A stretch of DNA of 64,000 nucleotides, taken from Typha latifolia. Its lineage: Eukaryota > Streptophyta > Magnoliopsida > Poales > Typhaceae. The stretch lies in contig CM034113.1 of the NCBI GenBank assembly GCA_019914945.1, positions 1,550,001 through 1,614,000 on the forward strand, given 5' to 3'. The position numbers and the translations under genes are program-made. The notes beneath the pieces are model-generated. The model made no database searches. It had not been told where the DNA came from and saw only the letters and a list, made by a program, of their open reading frames with translations. Position 1 is the stretch's first letter. The number at the start of each line of letters is the position of its first letter. This document shows positions 42,666-55,983 of the stretch, in pieces.

Positions 42666-45600
42666 GTATAAGTTTGGCGAAAAAAAGAGAGGCTGCTATT
42701 GAGAAAAATATAAGCGTTCAAATTATACCTAAAATTACTATAATTTTTATCTGGTCAACAAATTGTTGTCTTAGATAGCGATTTTAATTCAAGTAATTAC
42801 TAGACCAATATGCTAGAAAAGAGATTAATGAACCACTCTTCGTCGGAGAGAGCAATTTATTACGAAGATAAATGGATTATGAAAGAGAGGAAAGTATATT
42901 AGTATATTACATATGAATTATTTTTCGGGAGAGTTAGTATAGTAGTATATTAAAAAAAAGAATTGTTGATAATTTTCCAACGTAATAATATGGTAATTAC
43001 TCTAGTAAGAATCTTTGTCTGAGACAATAATTTTATTTTGACTTATGATCGAAATTTATTTTTCTATTTTGGTAAAAAAAAATTCTAAATTTTCTTTTTC
43101 ACGACATATGATAGGTTCAGATCCTTTCGTGTGAGAAGGAGAAAAGTTAAAATTAAAATTAAAATAACACCCGCCATTTTTAATAAGTTTTTTTTGCCTA
43201 TATACCTTTCCACGACATTTTTGCATGTGTACAGTTTACCCCTCTAATTTATATTTTATGTATACCCTTCAAAACTCATGATTGATTGGAGATGCCCTTA
43301 GGTTTACATTTTGGCAGCTAGTAATTTAACAAATGAATAGTGGAGATACTAGGGGTGAAAAATGGTCGGATTAATTCTGACTCGATTCGCTATCCAACAT
43401 AATCAAAACTAAATTCACATCCATCCGCGAATCTATTGGTTTAACCAACATAACCCTTTTAGGTATAAAAAAATTCCTAGCCGACCTAGATATAGATTCG
43501 TATATCGGTAAGATTTTTGAAAAAAGAACTCGAATATAGATTCATATACATGTAAATCTTTAAAAAATCTTACATAATTTATAGTTTTTAGTTTGCTTAT
43601 TAAGAAGGTGAATACTTACATTGGTATTAATAATGTGTTTTATGTTATCTTTAGAGATTAATTTTGTTAACTTAATATGCATTTGGTGCTATTTATAGAA
43701 AAAAAGAACTCTTGGATTTCTAGTAATTGTGTTGGTGTAACACTGCTGACTATAGAGACTGGACACTAGATGATCTTAATACTATGATTTAGAGATAGGG
43801 CTCATAAGCCTAGTGTATCTGATGACACATAGTCAAAGCATCCATTCATGAGCTGTGTGCTCATGGTTTGGTTGCATGCGATGATTCTGCTGTATATATG
43901 ATGATTCCACTATGTGCAATGATACCGATGTAGGCGACGAATCTGATGTGTGCGATAATTCTTATGTGTACAATGATTTTACCATATGCAACGATTCTAC
44001 TGTATGTGATGATATTGTTTTAACAATGATGATGGGTTTACGAGTGAGGTCGTTAATTATGTTGTCTGATGGGTAATGAGCATGGCAAAACTATTGCTAG
44101 TTGTCTTTCCTTCTCCATAGCTGTTGATTGATGTAAGAATTTGTTGTTATTTATGGTTGTGGCTTTGCATAAGCCTAAGATAAAGAATTTGATGGTTTGA
44201 GTGATGCATACCATATATTCTATTATTAATACATGCGAGTTATAGATATAGACATGATAGACATATTGTGTGGATGTATTATTATGATCAAAGTTAGCTT
44301 TTGTATATCATGCTGGATCCTTCCTTACATTACTTTTAGACTGTAGAAGTGTATACTTGTTGAAGTTCATGCTCATTACCTTTTGGTAAAAGTATTTTCA
44401 GATTAGTTGATAATCCCGAGTTCGAGGAGAAATTAGTGAAGATTAGTTTTATTATTTATCCATTTATATTATTTTTGTAAAATAGGTTACATAAATTGTT
44501 GCTCATTTATAGGCATTTTTATCTGAGGTGTATGGATATGTATTTTGAGATTTGTTGTGACCTGTGGTATTATAGGCTTCATTCTATTTAGATTATTTAT
44601 AGAAATGTTGAGTTTTTATCTTTTATATTATGAGAAAATATTGACCTATATATCATGTGAAAATCACGTGGATTTCACCTACTTGAGGGCATGTGTATTT
44701 AGAGACGGGTGTTTCAAAAATATAAAGAAAAATTTAGAGTATCATAATTTTTTGCTCAATTATCAAGAAAAGATTTATGTGCTGAAATTTTATTGCAAAT
44801 TCTCCCAAAGCCAACTACTCTCAATATTTTCTCAAAAAAGAAAAAGATGATATCTCCTCCAAAATTTTAATTTTTTTATAATTTTGTAATAACATGCTGA
44901 ATTATTATTTTTTTTGAAAAAAAATGTTGAACAGTTTAACATTTTATTAAAGAAACTTTTCAACATTCTAAAAGTAAAAACACCAATAAGTTCAGTGTTT
45001 TACTGAGGATAATAATAAAACAGACTTATTTTAATATTAAATTTAAGGTGTAGTCTATTTCGATAATTTTAATACTAGAGAGGGATTCTGTAGTAATAAA
45101 TTCTTATTTGGAGGCTATGAGTTATTATATGATGCAATATATGACAAACTTTTCAAAATTTAGAAAATATGAATCATTTGCTAGCATTATAAAAATATTT
45201 TGATTGTGCATTTTAAGGTTGAGCATATTATATCTAGTTTGATTATGCATTGTATTACTTTTAAACTATTATAAATTATATTTGTTGGGTTTTAGGCTAA
45301 CCATTTTTTGGCTGACAAATTTTTCTAGCTTATGAATATCATCATAATAATGGATCAAGAAAGGATAAATAGATTTTACATTTATTAATTTATTGTATTA
45401 ATTATTATTTTTTCTCTTTATGCAAGTTGTAAACATTTGTAGAAATATAAAATATATTTTGAGGCTTATTATGGTAGGTAGATATTTGAATTATTTTAGT
45501 AAGTTTCAACTTATCTATTTTTATACCATGTGAAAATATTGACCAGCAAATTACCGGAGAACCACATTAGTTCAACCATGCGAAGAGGGAGGTAAATTTT

Positions 45601-47315
45601 AGTCCTTCTTAGCTATATATGATTGCCCACCTTATGCAACTACATCTTGTCTAAGCCATGCTTCTTACCCTAGGCACTATTAACCTTCTTCTCCATAGTT
45701 TGGTTGTTTGGCCTATTATTGACAAAAAGGATTCAATAAGAATGGACTATCTTGGATGTTTGTAACTTGGACTGTGTTTCCATCATGCCCTTCAACTTAT
45801 AATAAGTAAGAACTTAATATTGTTCTTCTCTACAATATAAATTTTTAATGTTTTATGCATAATCTCTTTCTAGGTCTTAGGAATCTTTCTTGATTTTAGA
45901 CAGATTACTAGAAAGATTCTTTAGTTTGTGTAACATTCAAATAAAAAAATTAAAAAAAAAAATAATTAAAAAAAAAAGAAAGGGGCTGCACGTGCAAAAC
46001 TGTTCACTTCCTCCTCCTTTCGGAGATGGAGAGAGAGTGATTTCAGCGACAATTTTAGTTTCTCCCTATTTAAAGTGAAAGATCCTCTTGTCAAAGGGGA
46101 TCTACCTATCCTTCTCTTCCCCTTTAACAGAGTTAGTTTTGAAGAAGAAGTTAATTGGTATACCATCTTGTTGGTTGAGTTAGTTTGAGTTTGTTACTAC
46201 AGCTGGCTATATATTAACTTTCTTCTCAGGTAAATAAAGTAATTTTTGGAGATACAAGTTCTGGGACTTCTCCATCTTCTCTAGTTTAATACCCTTCTCT
46301 CTCTTTCTTCCTCCTCTCACCGGAGTTGGTTATCGGGGAGTCGCCTGAGTGAGAGGATAACAACGAAAGTATCGCAGGCGAGCCATCTTCCATGCCTGCT
46401 AAAGCCCACAAAAGTTCTTTTTGGGCTCATATTGGATTGGAATCCATTTTCCCGGCCCACTTTCTCCACCGACACCTAATTTAAAATACGCACCGCAGGA
46501 ATATATATAAATATATAATCATCAACTCGTCCAATCGGATCTAAGAAGAATACAGTGTTGAAGAACAACTGTCTTCCACTTTCGCAATCTTAACCCCACT
46601 TTCCCCGCGGAAACAAACCTCGCTTCTCCCTAATCCCTATCCATCCCCATGGCCATGCAACCGTACTCCATTATTACCGTAACTACCCAGAAACTCCCCA
46701 AATAAGAATTTTTTTGCTAATAGAACCCTATATGTTAGGTATATACACCTTTAGATCCCCAATAGTGAGTTTTCCCATCAAAAATTTCCATCTAACATAG
46801 AAGAGAAGGTGCAACTGCAGGGGGTCAAATGATAAATTTCTTAAACACGGGGCGTTAAAAAGAAAAAGTCGTAGGATGGGACTGGAGCATGTCAAACGAT
46901 ACCAGAAATCCGGTCACTTTCAACTCAACGCTATTAATTAAGAGGGGAGAGAAGTATATTCCATGTACCAAGAGAGTACCAAAATTATGAGAACCAGATT
47001 AGCTAATTTTAACTTAAAACCAATACTCGATTTATTAGCTAATTATATTTAATGATTAAGTTTTATGTATATTTAATGGTTAAATATTTGAACCCCTTCC
47101 GTAATGATATATATATATAGTATAAATTGTTTGTATTTTAATACCTGGCCAATCTGGGTATTGGAGGAGAAAGCATAATTTAGTTTAAGATGGTCATTAG
47201 CACTAATCTTTATCACATATGCTCTAATCTTTACCTCCTCACTCCTCACTTTCCCACTTGAGCTCGAGATCGAACACTCGCCTCCCTCCCATCTCTAATC
47301 CTCCAAACCCTACCA
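42666..47315. other. Intergenic, AT-rich, repeat-derived
   Basis: No intact gene is seen. Features are an 18-bp minisatellite (43877-44022), A/T-rich stretches (45940-45978) and, from about 46500, a possible older promoter or leader region with TATAAATATA followed by CT/AC-rich DNA. The region directly upstream of 47316 is a CT-rich leader. Confidence 0.5.
43877..44022 (+). repeat. 18-bp minisatellite with hexapeptide-coding units
   Basis: Eight 18-bp units follow one another, with two extra bases (43895-43896) after the first. From 43897 all units read in one frame as Asp/Ser-rich hexapeptides: YDDSTM, CNDTDV, GDESDV, CDNSYV, YNDFTI, CNDSTV, CDDIVL. Pattern: C/Y/G - D/N - D/E - S/T - x - V/I/M. 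Confidence 0.75.
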
Positions 47316-49671
47316 ATGGCGATCTCCTCTCATCTCTCTCGCTCGAACCCCCGTCGAATCCCTAATCGTAACTGTTCGCTCTTTTCCTCCCTCCTCCTCA
47401 CTCTCTCCGCTTCCCTCTTGCTCATTACCGCCGCTATCTTCCTCCTATCCGGCGATCTCCCCTCTTCGCGCTCCCCGTCCTCCTCTTACCTCGGTGGCGG
47501 CATTCATCTTCTCCGTCGGTCCCTCCTGGCCGTTCGATCCGACCCCCTCCGTGCCCGCGCTGATCTAATCCGCAAGCAGGCTTCCGACCACGCTGCCCTC
47601 GCCGCCGCCTACGCCTCCTTCGCCCGCAAGCTGAAGCTTGAGTCATCTAAACAAGTCCGCCTATTCGCGGACCTCTCCAGGAACTTCTCCCTCCTCCTCT
47701 CCTCCCGCGGCGATCTCGACCTGGATGATGAGTCCTCTCTCGTACGCTTCGAGCGCGAGGTTAAGGACCGCATCCGCGCTGCGAGATCCCTCATCTCCGA
47801 CGCCAAGGACTCCTTCGATAACCAACTCAAGATCCAGAAGCTTAAAGACACTATATTTGCAGCCAACGAGCAGCTTTCTAAGGCCAAGAAGCAAGGCGCC
47901 TTCTCCAGCCTCATCGCTGCGAAATCCATCCCCAAATCCCTCCACTGCCTCGCCATGCGCCTCATGGAGGAGCGTATCGCCCACCCCCGATCGCTACGTT
48001 GATCCCCCGAACCCCCCGCCCGAACTCGAAGACCCCCGCCTCTACCACTACGCCATCTTCTCCGACAACGTCCTCGCGGCATCCGTCGTCGTGAATTCTG
48101 CGGTCAAGAACTCCCGCGAACCATGGAAGCACGTCTTCCACGTCGTCACTGATAGGATGAATCTAGGAGCAATGCAGGTCATGTTCCGGCTCAAGGACTA
48201 CGCCGGCGCCCACATTGAGGTGAAGGCAGTGGAGGACTACAAGTTCTTAAATTCTTCGTATGTTCCTGTCCTCCGCCAGCTCGAATCCGCAAATTTGCAA
48301 CGTTTCTACTTTGAGAACAAACTTGAGAATGCTACCAAGGATACTACCAACATGAAATTTAGGAACCCCAAGTACCTATCCATGCTCAACCATCTCAGGT
48401 TTTACCTGCCGGAGATGTACCCGAAGCTCCACCGGATTCTTTTCTTGGATGATGATATTGTGGTGCAGAGGGATTTAACAGGGCTGTGGAAAATTGACAT
48501 GGATGGGAAGGTGAATGGGGCGGTTGAGACGTGCTTTGGGTCTTTCCATCGCTATGCCCAGTATATGAATTTCTCACACCCTCTGATCAAGGAGAGGTTT
48601 AACCCCAAGGCTTGCGGCTGGGCATATGGGATGAACTTTTTTGATCTCGATGCATGGAGGAAGGAGAAGTGTACTGAGCAGTACCATTACTGGCAGAATC
48701 TGGTAAGTTAGTAGTGGCCTATCTCAAATAGGCTGCTTCTTAGCCAGTTATCTTCTGTAGTTTTGTAAATATGACATTGCATATAGGAGTATACTATATG
48801 ACATGCTTCAAAGTTTCGGTTTTGACCCCTAGAAAAAATGAATATTTTAATCTGAAATAGAATGATCTTAGCCTATTGTGGTCCAATATAAATGTCAAAA
48901 CTAGAAATCTTGATAGTTTAAGGCCATTGGGCCTTAACCAATGGGTTTCAGCTTTAGTTTTTATTAAGTTGGCCGGCACTATTCCATTTCCAGTGAAAGT
49001 TCAAACCTTGCTGTATAATAACTAATAAGTAATATGAAGTTTCCTGGTAAAGGCATACTATAAAAAGAGTTCTCTTTACTAATACGAGTCAATTTAGTCA
49101 TTAGTGACATTTTCCTAATATAGAATATCTGAGACTTAATTTATCTCATTTCAAGTATGAAATACTACAATTTTAGCTGAAGTGCGTAGATAAATGCTGT
49201 TCATTTTCCTTCATTTACAAATCTACTTCCTCTGTGTTGTAATACTTTATACCATCCTTGATATCAGGTTATTGCTTCTTACTAGTAAATTTTCTTCGCC
49301 ATACTTGCTTTCTTTTGTTTGCAGTTTATGTTGGTGCACTCTTTCCTCGTATTAAAATTGTGATGCTAAATACTTCGGGCTTGATGTTCTTGCAGAATGA
49401 GAACCGAACTTTGTGGAAACTCGGAACCCTGCCACCAGGCTTGATCACATTCTACTCAACGACGAAACCTCTGGACAAATCTTGGCATGTGCTCGGACTT
49501 GGGTATAATCCAAGCATAAGCATGGAGGAGATCAGCAATGCCGCTGTTGTGCATTTCAATGGGAATATGAAACCCTGGTTGGATATTGGCATGAATCAGT
49601 TCCGGCATCTCTGGTCAAAGTATGTGGACTATGAAATGGAGTTTGTCCGCCAGTGCAATTTTGGAGCGTGA
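47316..49671 (+). CDS. GAUT8: GAUT8/QUASIMODO1 galacturonosyltransferase homologue, frameshifted
   Basis: Two exons, 47316-48702 and 49396-49671. The protein has a short cytosolic tail, a membrane anchor (about residues 22-45), a coiled stem region (RKQASDHAALAAAYASFARK, FADLSRNFS, ESFDNQLKIQKLKDTIF-like) and a GT8 domain. That domain includes LYHYAIFSDNVLAASVVVNS, the metal-binding LFLDDDIVVQ, CGWAYGMNFFDLDAW and HFNGNMKPWLD. Order and motifs match Arabidopsis GAUT8/QUA1, a Golgi enzyme needed for pectin homogalacturonan and cell adhesion. A run of five C at 47984-47988, where four are expected between IAHP and DRYVD, shifts the frame and gives a stop at 48000-48002. The rest of the gene is intact and well conserved. 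Either this allele is a very recent null or the extra C is a sequencing error; I favour error. One base removed would give about 553 residues. Confidence 0.9.
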
Positions 49672-52104
49672 CGGAGAAGATCCATTGAGCAGAAGACCCC
49701 AAGTACGCTCGCAACTATGACAACCCAGCAACTTGTAATTGTCTGATGTTATTGTAGTTTCTTGATTAAACGATTGCTCTAATTGTTATTTATAAATTTA
49801 AGGTCAATTCGAAAATAATAATCAGCTGTCTCATTTGGCGTTTTTTCATATAATTGTGAAGTACAACCTTGCTTCTATAAGCTTCATTCTTTGAACAACA
49901 GATGAACTTCTGTTGTTGTGATATATTCTCTTAAGGAGAGTGCTTCGAACTTTAAACAATTTGGCTAATGCAACTTTGGTTTCTGTTATACATTTACCTC
50001 CATGAGACAGCTTTAAGCAACCTTTCCTTATCATTAATTTTAGAAGTCATCATTCCAAGGAGGCTCCTTTCTTTTGTATTCACTATTCAGTGTGTTAAGG
50101 GAGGTTATAATGCAGTCTATGCAGAGTTGATGAAATTAGAGAATATGTTGATTAAAATGTCTTATATCCTTCCTAGCTAAACCTTACTGGAGAATTCAGT
50201 GGTTCCTTGTTGTAGGTCCAATCTAACCCATGCTACAAATGAAAAAGTTTCTTCAATCGCCATTAGTTGATTTTACTGAGTTTCTCACTCAGTATCCTAT
50301 TATCTTGGAAGCTTGTAGTCCAATATAAGGACCTTTTATTTAATGTTTTTATATGCCTTTCCTATAAAATTAGTAGCTCCAGATTCTATGTTGTAGTATT
50401 TGACAATGAGAACCAGCAAGAAGTAGCATGACTTAGTCCACTAAGTCATTCACTCTAAATATGATGCTTCGATTAAGAGTGGCCCATAATGCTGAACAAA
50501 ATAATTTATCTGATCTTGCATAGACCCATATTGTGGTGCTAGATAGGAGCTGAATGGATATTGTGGCAATACCTAGCACACTGTCATAGAAGCACTGCTA
50601 ATTATAATGAAACCTGACCTGTAGTTAAGATGCAAAATACTGCTGAATGTTTTCCTAGTAAATGTCAATTAGGTTTAATTAACTTCTTAAACGTACTGTC
50701 TAGACATGTTTCAACAAAAAAACACTCTATGAATACTTTCTGAGATATGGGATTAAGACAGATTTTGATAAAATGTGTGTTTATCTATAATTCATGATGG
50801 ACCTTTGGAGGATATGCAGCTATTTTTGTATATAATCTGAAATTATAGATGTTGTGGACAGTATAATCATAATGCAAGAAGACAAAAGCCTTGCTGTATT
50901 ATTACTTAATTAGTAACGTAGTCTGTCATAGAATACTTTTGTTCTTGTTACTACAATTTGTTTAATTGTAGTGAGGAGAGGGTTCTGTAAGGTTCTAGAG
51001 GTTTGAGAAAAAACTCATCTACTTGCGGTATCATGAAGGGAAAAGTTCTTTGCAAAAGGCGGTAGTGCTACACAGGTGCTCAAGAGCTGCGTGCACATAC
51101 ATACTAAGTATGTGGGTAGGAGTCAATATGAATTTTGTGAGGGTGCATAAGTGTGCAGACGAAGTAATTTTGTGAGGAGCATAGTCAATAATATGAAGTT
51201 GGTGAAATTATTTCATACACATTGTCTTAAAAAATAGTATATATATTTGCTGTGAGTTTTGTTTCCTTGCTTCCCTTAAATGATGTTATTTTCTTTGGAT
51301 CTACTTTTTTTCTTCCTAAACTATTACTATCTTTTTCTTATATTATTCTCTAACTACCAACTTATAATATTATTGTGTAGATGACTCATTTATCTTCTGG
51401 TTGAAGATCATACATTGTCTATTTAGTTGTTAGTGATTACGGTCTCACAAAATGTGACGTTCAATTTTGTAAATCTGATATATTTTCAAAAGCCCGCTTT
51501 AGGTTCAAGGCACCTGCGATGGTTCTCGCTGCCCTCTGAATGCTTATCAATAATGTCTATGTTGCTGGCAAAATTTAGAAATGATGGGCTAGGCAAGCAT
51601 TTTGTGCATACATCTAGTGGATCTTTCCCCTTTTACCTAAATCTAGTGATTTTTCTGATTCAAGATAATCTGAGTAAGGATTTCTAGGCTTCTCCAACAT
51701 AGATAGTAGTTGCTTTTCTTTTGAGTAGTTAAGTAATTTGAATGAAAATTATTAATGGTCTTTCCTTTTCTATTTTTGGTCCTCATTTACTTGATCTTTG
51801 TTTTTCGTGTTCACAATAAATATTGAAAATTTCACATATGAACATCCATCCTGCCATTTCACACCATAAATTCAACTTGTATTTCATCATACTGTATCAG
51901 AAATTCTCTATAAATGTTTACTTCAAACAACACAAACTTAACCTTATTTCATTTATTGTTAAGGACTCTCATGTCTTCTGGTTCATTTACAGCTATAGTA
52001 TGCGTAAGTGAGCACCATCTGGATATGCAAAATGATATTACCAGGTACATATTATGAGCTTTCTGGTTCTCGATGTCTCTCAGATGCACGAATTCTCACA
52101 GAAT
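49672..52104. other. Intergenic region between GAUT8 and the receptor kinase
   Basis: The GAUT8 3' UTR probably ends near 49850. No gene is supported from there to 52104. From about 51315 the sequence is the 3' flank of the receptor kinase and is repeated at 62040-62520 beside the second copy. Bases 51477-51718 are present only in this copy. Confidence 0.6.
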
Positions 52105-55100
52105 TTACGCATGATGTCTATCAACTGCATTTACTCCCATCCCGCAGAAACTCTGCTTGATTTTAGTTAACTCCCTAATGATATCTCTTGTTTGCATACG
52201 CTCTGTTGGTAATTCCTTTGAACACAGAAGACCAACTCTGAGGACTGATATTATGCAGTCTATTCTTCCTTCTCTGATATCAACTCTTCTCAGTGCCTCC
52301 CTACTTGATTCTCCAACTGTCTCCTCTAAGAACAGGTTAGGATCCATGATGCCAATCATTTGGTTTAGTAATGCCATCTCAACATGTGTAAAAAGGTTAA
52401 GACCTTCCTTGAAAACGTCATCAGTCGGTCTCTTCCCTGTGAACATCTCTAGCAGGAGTATTCCATAGCTGTAGATATCGCCATGAGTGGACACTTTGTT
52501 AGCCATGCCGTACTCTGAAACAGTGACATTGTGTATTAGTTCGAGTATGATAACATTGAATCGAGTAATCATAAAGTTGACGACCAGTTAAACATCACTG
52601 ATGAAACTAGATTTCATAAGTGTAATTCATATAATAATATGCTCGTTTGAAATATCGTATGTTGATAGGTTGCGAGTGAACTCTAATATAGTATAAAGCT
52701 AATTAGAATTACAAGGATGGAACCAAAGTAGAAGACGCACCTGGAGCAACATATCCAATTGACCCTTTTAGAGCTGCTGAATTGGTTGATTTCTGAGAGG
52801 ATACACTAGCAGATGGTTTAAGAATTCTCGCCAATCCAAAGTCACCCACATGAGCAACCATGTCATCGTCAAGAAGAACATTGCTAGGCTTAAGATCGCA
52901 GTGTACAATGGGAATTGGACCATGGTGGTGAAGATAATCCAATGCAGATGCCACATCAATGGCAATATTTAGCCTTTGGATGAAGCTCGGCACTCGGCTT
53001 TTCTCCTCCACTTGTGGATGTAGCCATTGGTCTAGACTCCCATTAGGAAAATATTCGAAAACTAGAGCCTTGAAATCATTACCTCTGAAGTCAACACTTG
53101 AACAAGCTGTCAATATTTTGACAAGATTTCGGTGTCGAATGCATCTCAGGGCTTCACACTCCGCAGTGAAACTTCTAAGGGCTCCTCGTTGTTGGAGGTT
53201 AAGTACTTTTACAGCAACTAGATTGTGTTCTTCAGCACTCTCTATATTTCCCTTGTATACAGAACCAAAGCTACCCACACCAATCAAATTAGCTGGAGAG
53301 AACCCTTGTGTTGCTCTTACCAGATCCGCGTAAGAGATCCACATGTATGGTTCAGTTGAATGTGTCATGTTTGATGGCTCCTTTCTTGACTTACGCCTCC
53401 AATATTGAACTGCAGCAGTGAAAGAGAGGAGTATGATACAAGAGAGGAGTGCGGCAGAAACTGAGATGATCACTATCAGTTTGGGAGATGGATGCTTCTT
53501 CTTCTTCTTGTTAGAAGTTTTGACGGGGCATTGAGGCAACTTGAGTTCTGAGATGCCTCCACATAACATACTATTTCCATCTATTGAGATTGCACTTGCA
53601 TTATTGAAAACTCCTTGTAATGGCACTTCACCCTCGAAATTGTTGGAGGAGAGATTTAGAGAGCTCAGTTCACTAAAAGTTGCTAGAAACTCCGGAATGG
53701 GTCCAGACAAGTTGTTGTGTGAGAGATCTAGCACCTGAAGGCCTCTCAATTGGCTTAGTGAAGAAGGAATTGGTCCTTGGAATGAGTTTCTGTCTAGATA
53801 TAGATATTCCAAGATCTGGCATTCACCAAGCAGGCTAGGAATTTGACCGCCGAATCTGTTTCCTTGGAGATTAAGCTCTCTTAGATTCTTTAAGCTACCA
53901 ACTTCGTCAGGGAGTGGCCCAGACAACAGATTGTGTGACAAGCGAAGATATATCGAGAGAGTAGGAATAAGGAAGACATCTTTCGGTACACCACCAGTAA
54001 AACTATTATTGTTGAGGCCTAGCAGTTCAAGCGGACATCTTCCAAGGCTGGAGGGTATGTTCCCAGAAAGTGCATTGAAGCTGAGCTCAAGTTGGGTCAG
54101 TTGAGTAAGGTTGCCAAATGTAGATGGGATCTCTCCAGACAAATTGTTACCGTCTAGATATATAATATGTAACATCTCAAGCCTAGCTAGAGTGGCAGGG
54201 ATAGCACCTGTGAGAAAGTTATTGTTGCAAGTCAATATGCTTAGATTGACAAGGTTTCCAATACCTACTGGTATGCTTCCTTCTAGTTGGTTGAAGCTCA
54301 CATCGAAGTACTCAAGACTTGTAGACAAATTGGCAATCGCATTAGGCAACACACCGTTAAGATTATTGGTACCCAACTGCAGTACTTGTAGGTAGGTGCA
54401 GTTCGCCAAGGCAGTTAAGAAGCTCCAATCCTTCGCCTCTAATTGATTGTTATTAACTGTAAGCCAGTATAAGCTCTTCAGAGTACCAACACTTGCGGGG
54501 ATGGTACCCGTGAATGAATTATAATCGAGTTGAATCGCTCCAAGCATAGACGAATTAGACAAAGATGAGGGAATTGATCCATAAAACAGGTTGTTGTTCA
54601 GATAAAGATACTGGAGACTTGGAAGCAGGCGACCTATATCTAATGGCAAAGAACCAACCAAAGTATTATTTTGCAAGTCCAGAAGTCGGAGGGAGGTCAT
54701 GTTCAAGAAGAAGAGAGGAGGAATCCGGCCTGTAAGGTTGTTAAAACCCATATCAATTGCTGTGATTTCAAGCAGATTGCCAAGTGACGGCGGGATGCCG
54801 CCGACGAGATTGTTTTCAAATAATTCAAGATAAGTGAGGGAGCTGAGGCTCCCCAAAGATGACGGGATACTTCCAGTCAGATCATTTTCTCCTACGTTTA
54901 GGGTGTCAAGGGAGGAAAGATTCCCTAACGATGGCGGAATGCCTCCTTGGAGATGATTCCCTGCCAGAGAAAGAATAGCAAGAGAAGAGAGCATGCTCAT
55001 AGTTGACGGAATGGATCCGGTTAGACTCGTATTTTCGACAAGAAGAAGAATCAATGATGAGAGATTCCCGAGCGTAGACGGGATTGAACCCGAGATGCCA

Positions 55101-55855
55101 TTCTTACTCAGCTCCAGCGCGCTTAGCTTTTGAAGCTTCCCAATGGAGTCAGGAATGGGACCTTCCAACATGTTGACACCCATGAGAAGTAACTCCAAGT
55201 TGACGAGGTCGCCAATCTCCGAGGGAATGCCTCCGGTGAGGTTGTTATTCTCAAAATCAATGTACCTTAGATCGGAGCAGAGGCTAAGGTTGGACGGGAT
55301 TCTACCTCGGAGGTTGTTGCTATTTAGACTGATGCTTTGTAGACTGGTGCAGTTAGAGATGGAAGCTGGGATCTCCCCCTCAAGCGAATTGAAGCTCAGG
55401 TTGAAATTCTTGAGGTGGGAAAGAGAGCCGAGTTGCTGCGGGATAAGGCCATGGAGTTGGTTACTGGAGAGGTCGAGGGAGTTGAGGAACGTGATGTTGG
55501 CTATGGACGGGGAGATGGAACCGGCCAGATGGAGAGAGTCGAGAACCAAGGCCGTGACGCGATGCCGACGGCGACCGCGCTTGCCGCAGGTGACGCCTCG
55601 CCATTGGCAGAAATCGGGGGATTTCTTAGCATCCCATGAGGCCAAGGCTTTAGAAGGATCGGATAGGAGAGACTTGAAGTAGAGGAGGGCTCGGCCATCG
55701 GAAGCACTAGTAGTTGTACCATTCAAGGCGAACATTAATGGGGTAGTAGTAGTAATTAAGGAGAGGAAGAGGATGACATACAAAAGATTTAGTGGCGAAG
55801 GTACTCGTGATGATTCTCTTCCGACGCCGCACCAGGGAGGAAGACTAAGCTCCAT
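52105..55855 (-). CDS. LRR receptor-like kinase, subfamily XII (non-RD)
   Basis: Two exons on the minus strand, 55855-52741 and 52514-52105, with a 226-bp intron inside the kinase domain after GYVAPG, its usual place in this subfamily. I start at MELSLPPW; an in-frame ATG eight codons upstream (55879) is also possible. Order: signal peptide, LRR N-cap ([10 protein letters not shown] to QWRGVTCG), about 27 leucine-rich repeats of the LxxLxLxxNxLxGxIPxxL type, a membrane segment ([20 protein letters not shown]) and a Ser/Thr kinase. The kinase has [25 protein letters not shown] and DFGLAR. HCD in place of HRD makes it a non-RD kinase, as in immune receptors such as Xa21, FLS2 and EFR. It is probably a surface receptor for microbial molecules; the ligand is unknown. 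All catalytic residues are present. Confidence 0.93.
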
Positions 55856-55930
55856 GTATATGTTTGTAATGTAGAACATGCACGCAAATGCACACCGTGG
55901 GGAACTGAGATAGAGTGAGAGAGGGACACC

Positions 55931-55941
55931 ATATAAATATA
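55931..55941 (-). promoter_or_regulatory. Probable TATA box of the receptor kinase
   Basis: On the minus strand the site reads TATATTTATAT, about 55 bp before the first in-frame ATG and 80 bp before the preferred one. A transposon border lies only 43 bp upstream of it. Confidence 0.5.
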
Positions 55942-55983
55942 ATTAACATTGTCTTGTTAGGTAGATCTAGTTATTACATTAAT

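Noticed and set aside
55143..55682. 179-residue plus-strand frame inside the receptor kinase
   Set aside because: Its Leu/Arg-rich pattern is the shadow of the LRR repeats on the other strand.
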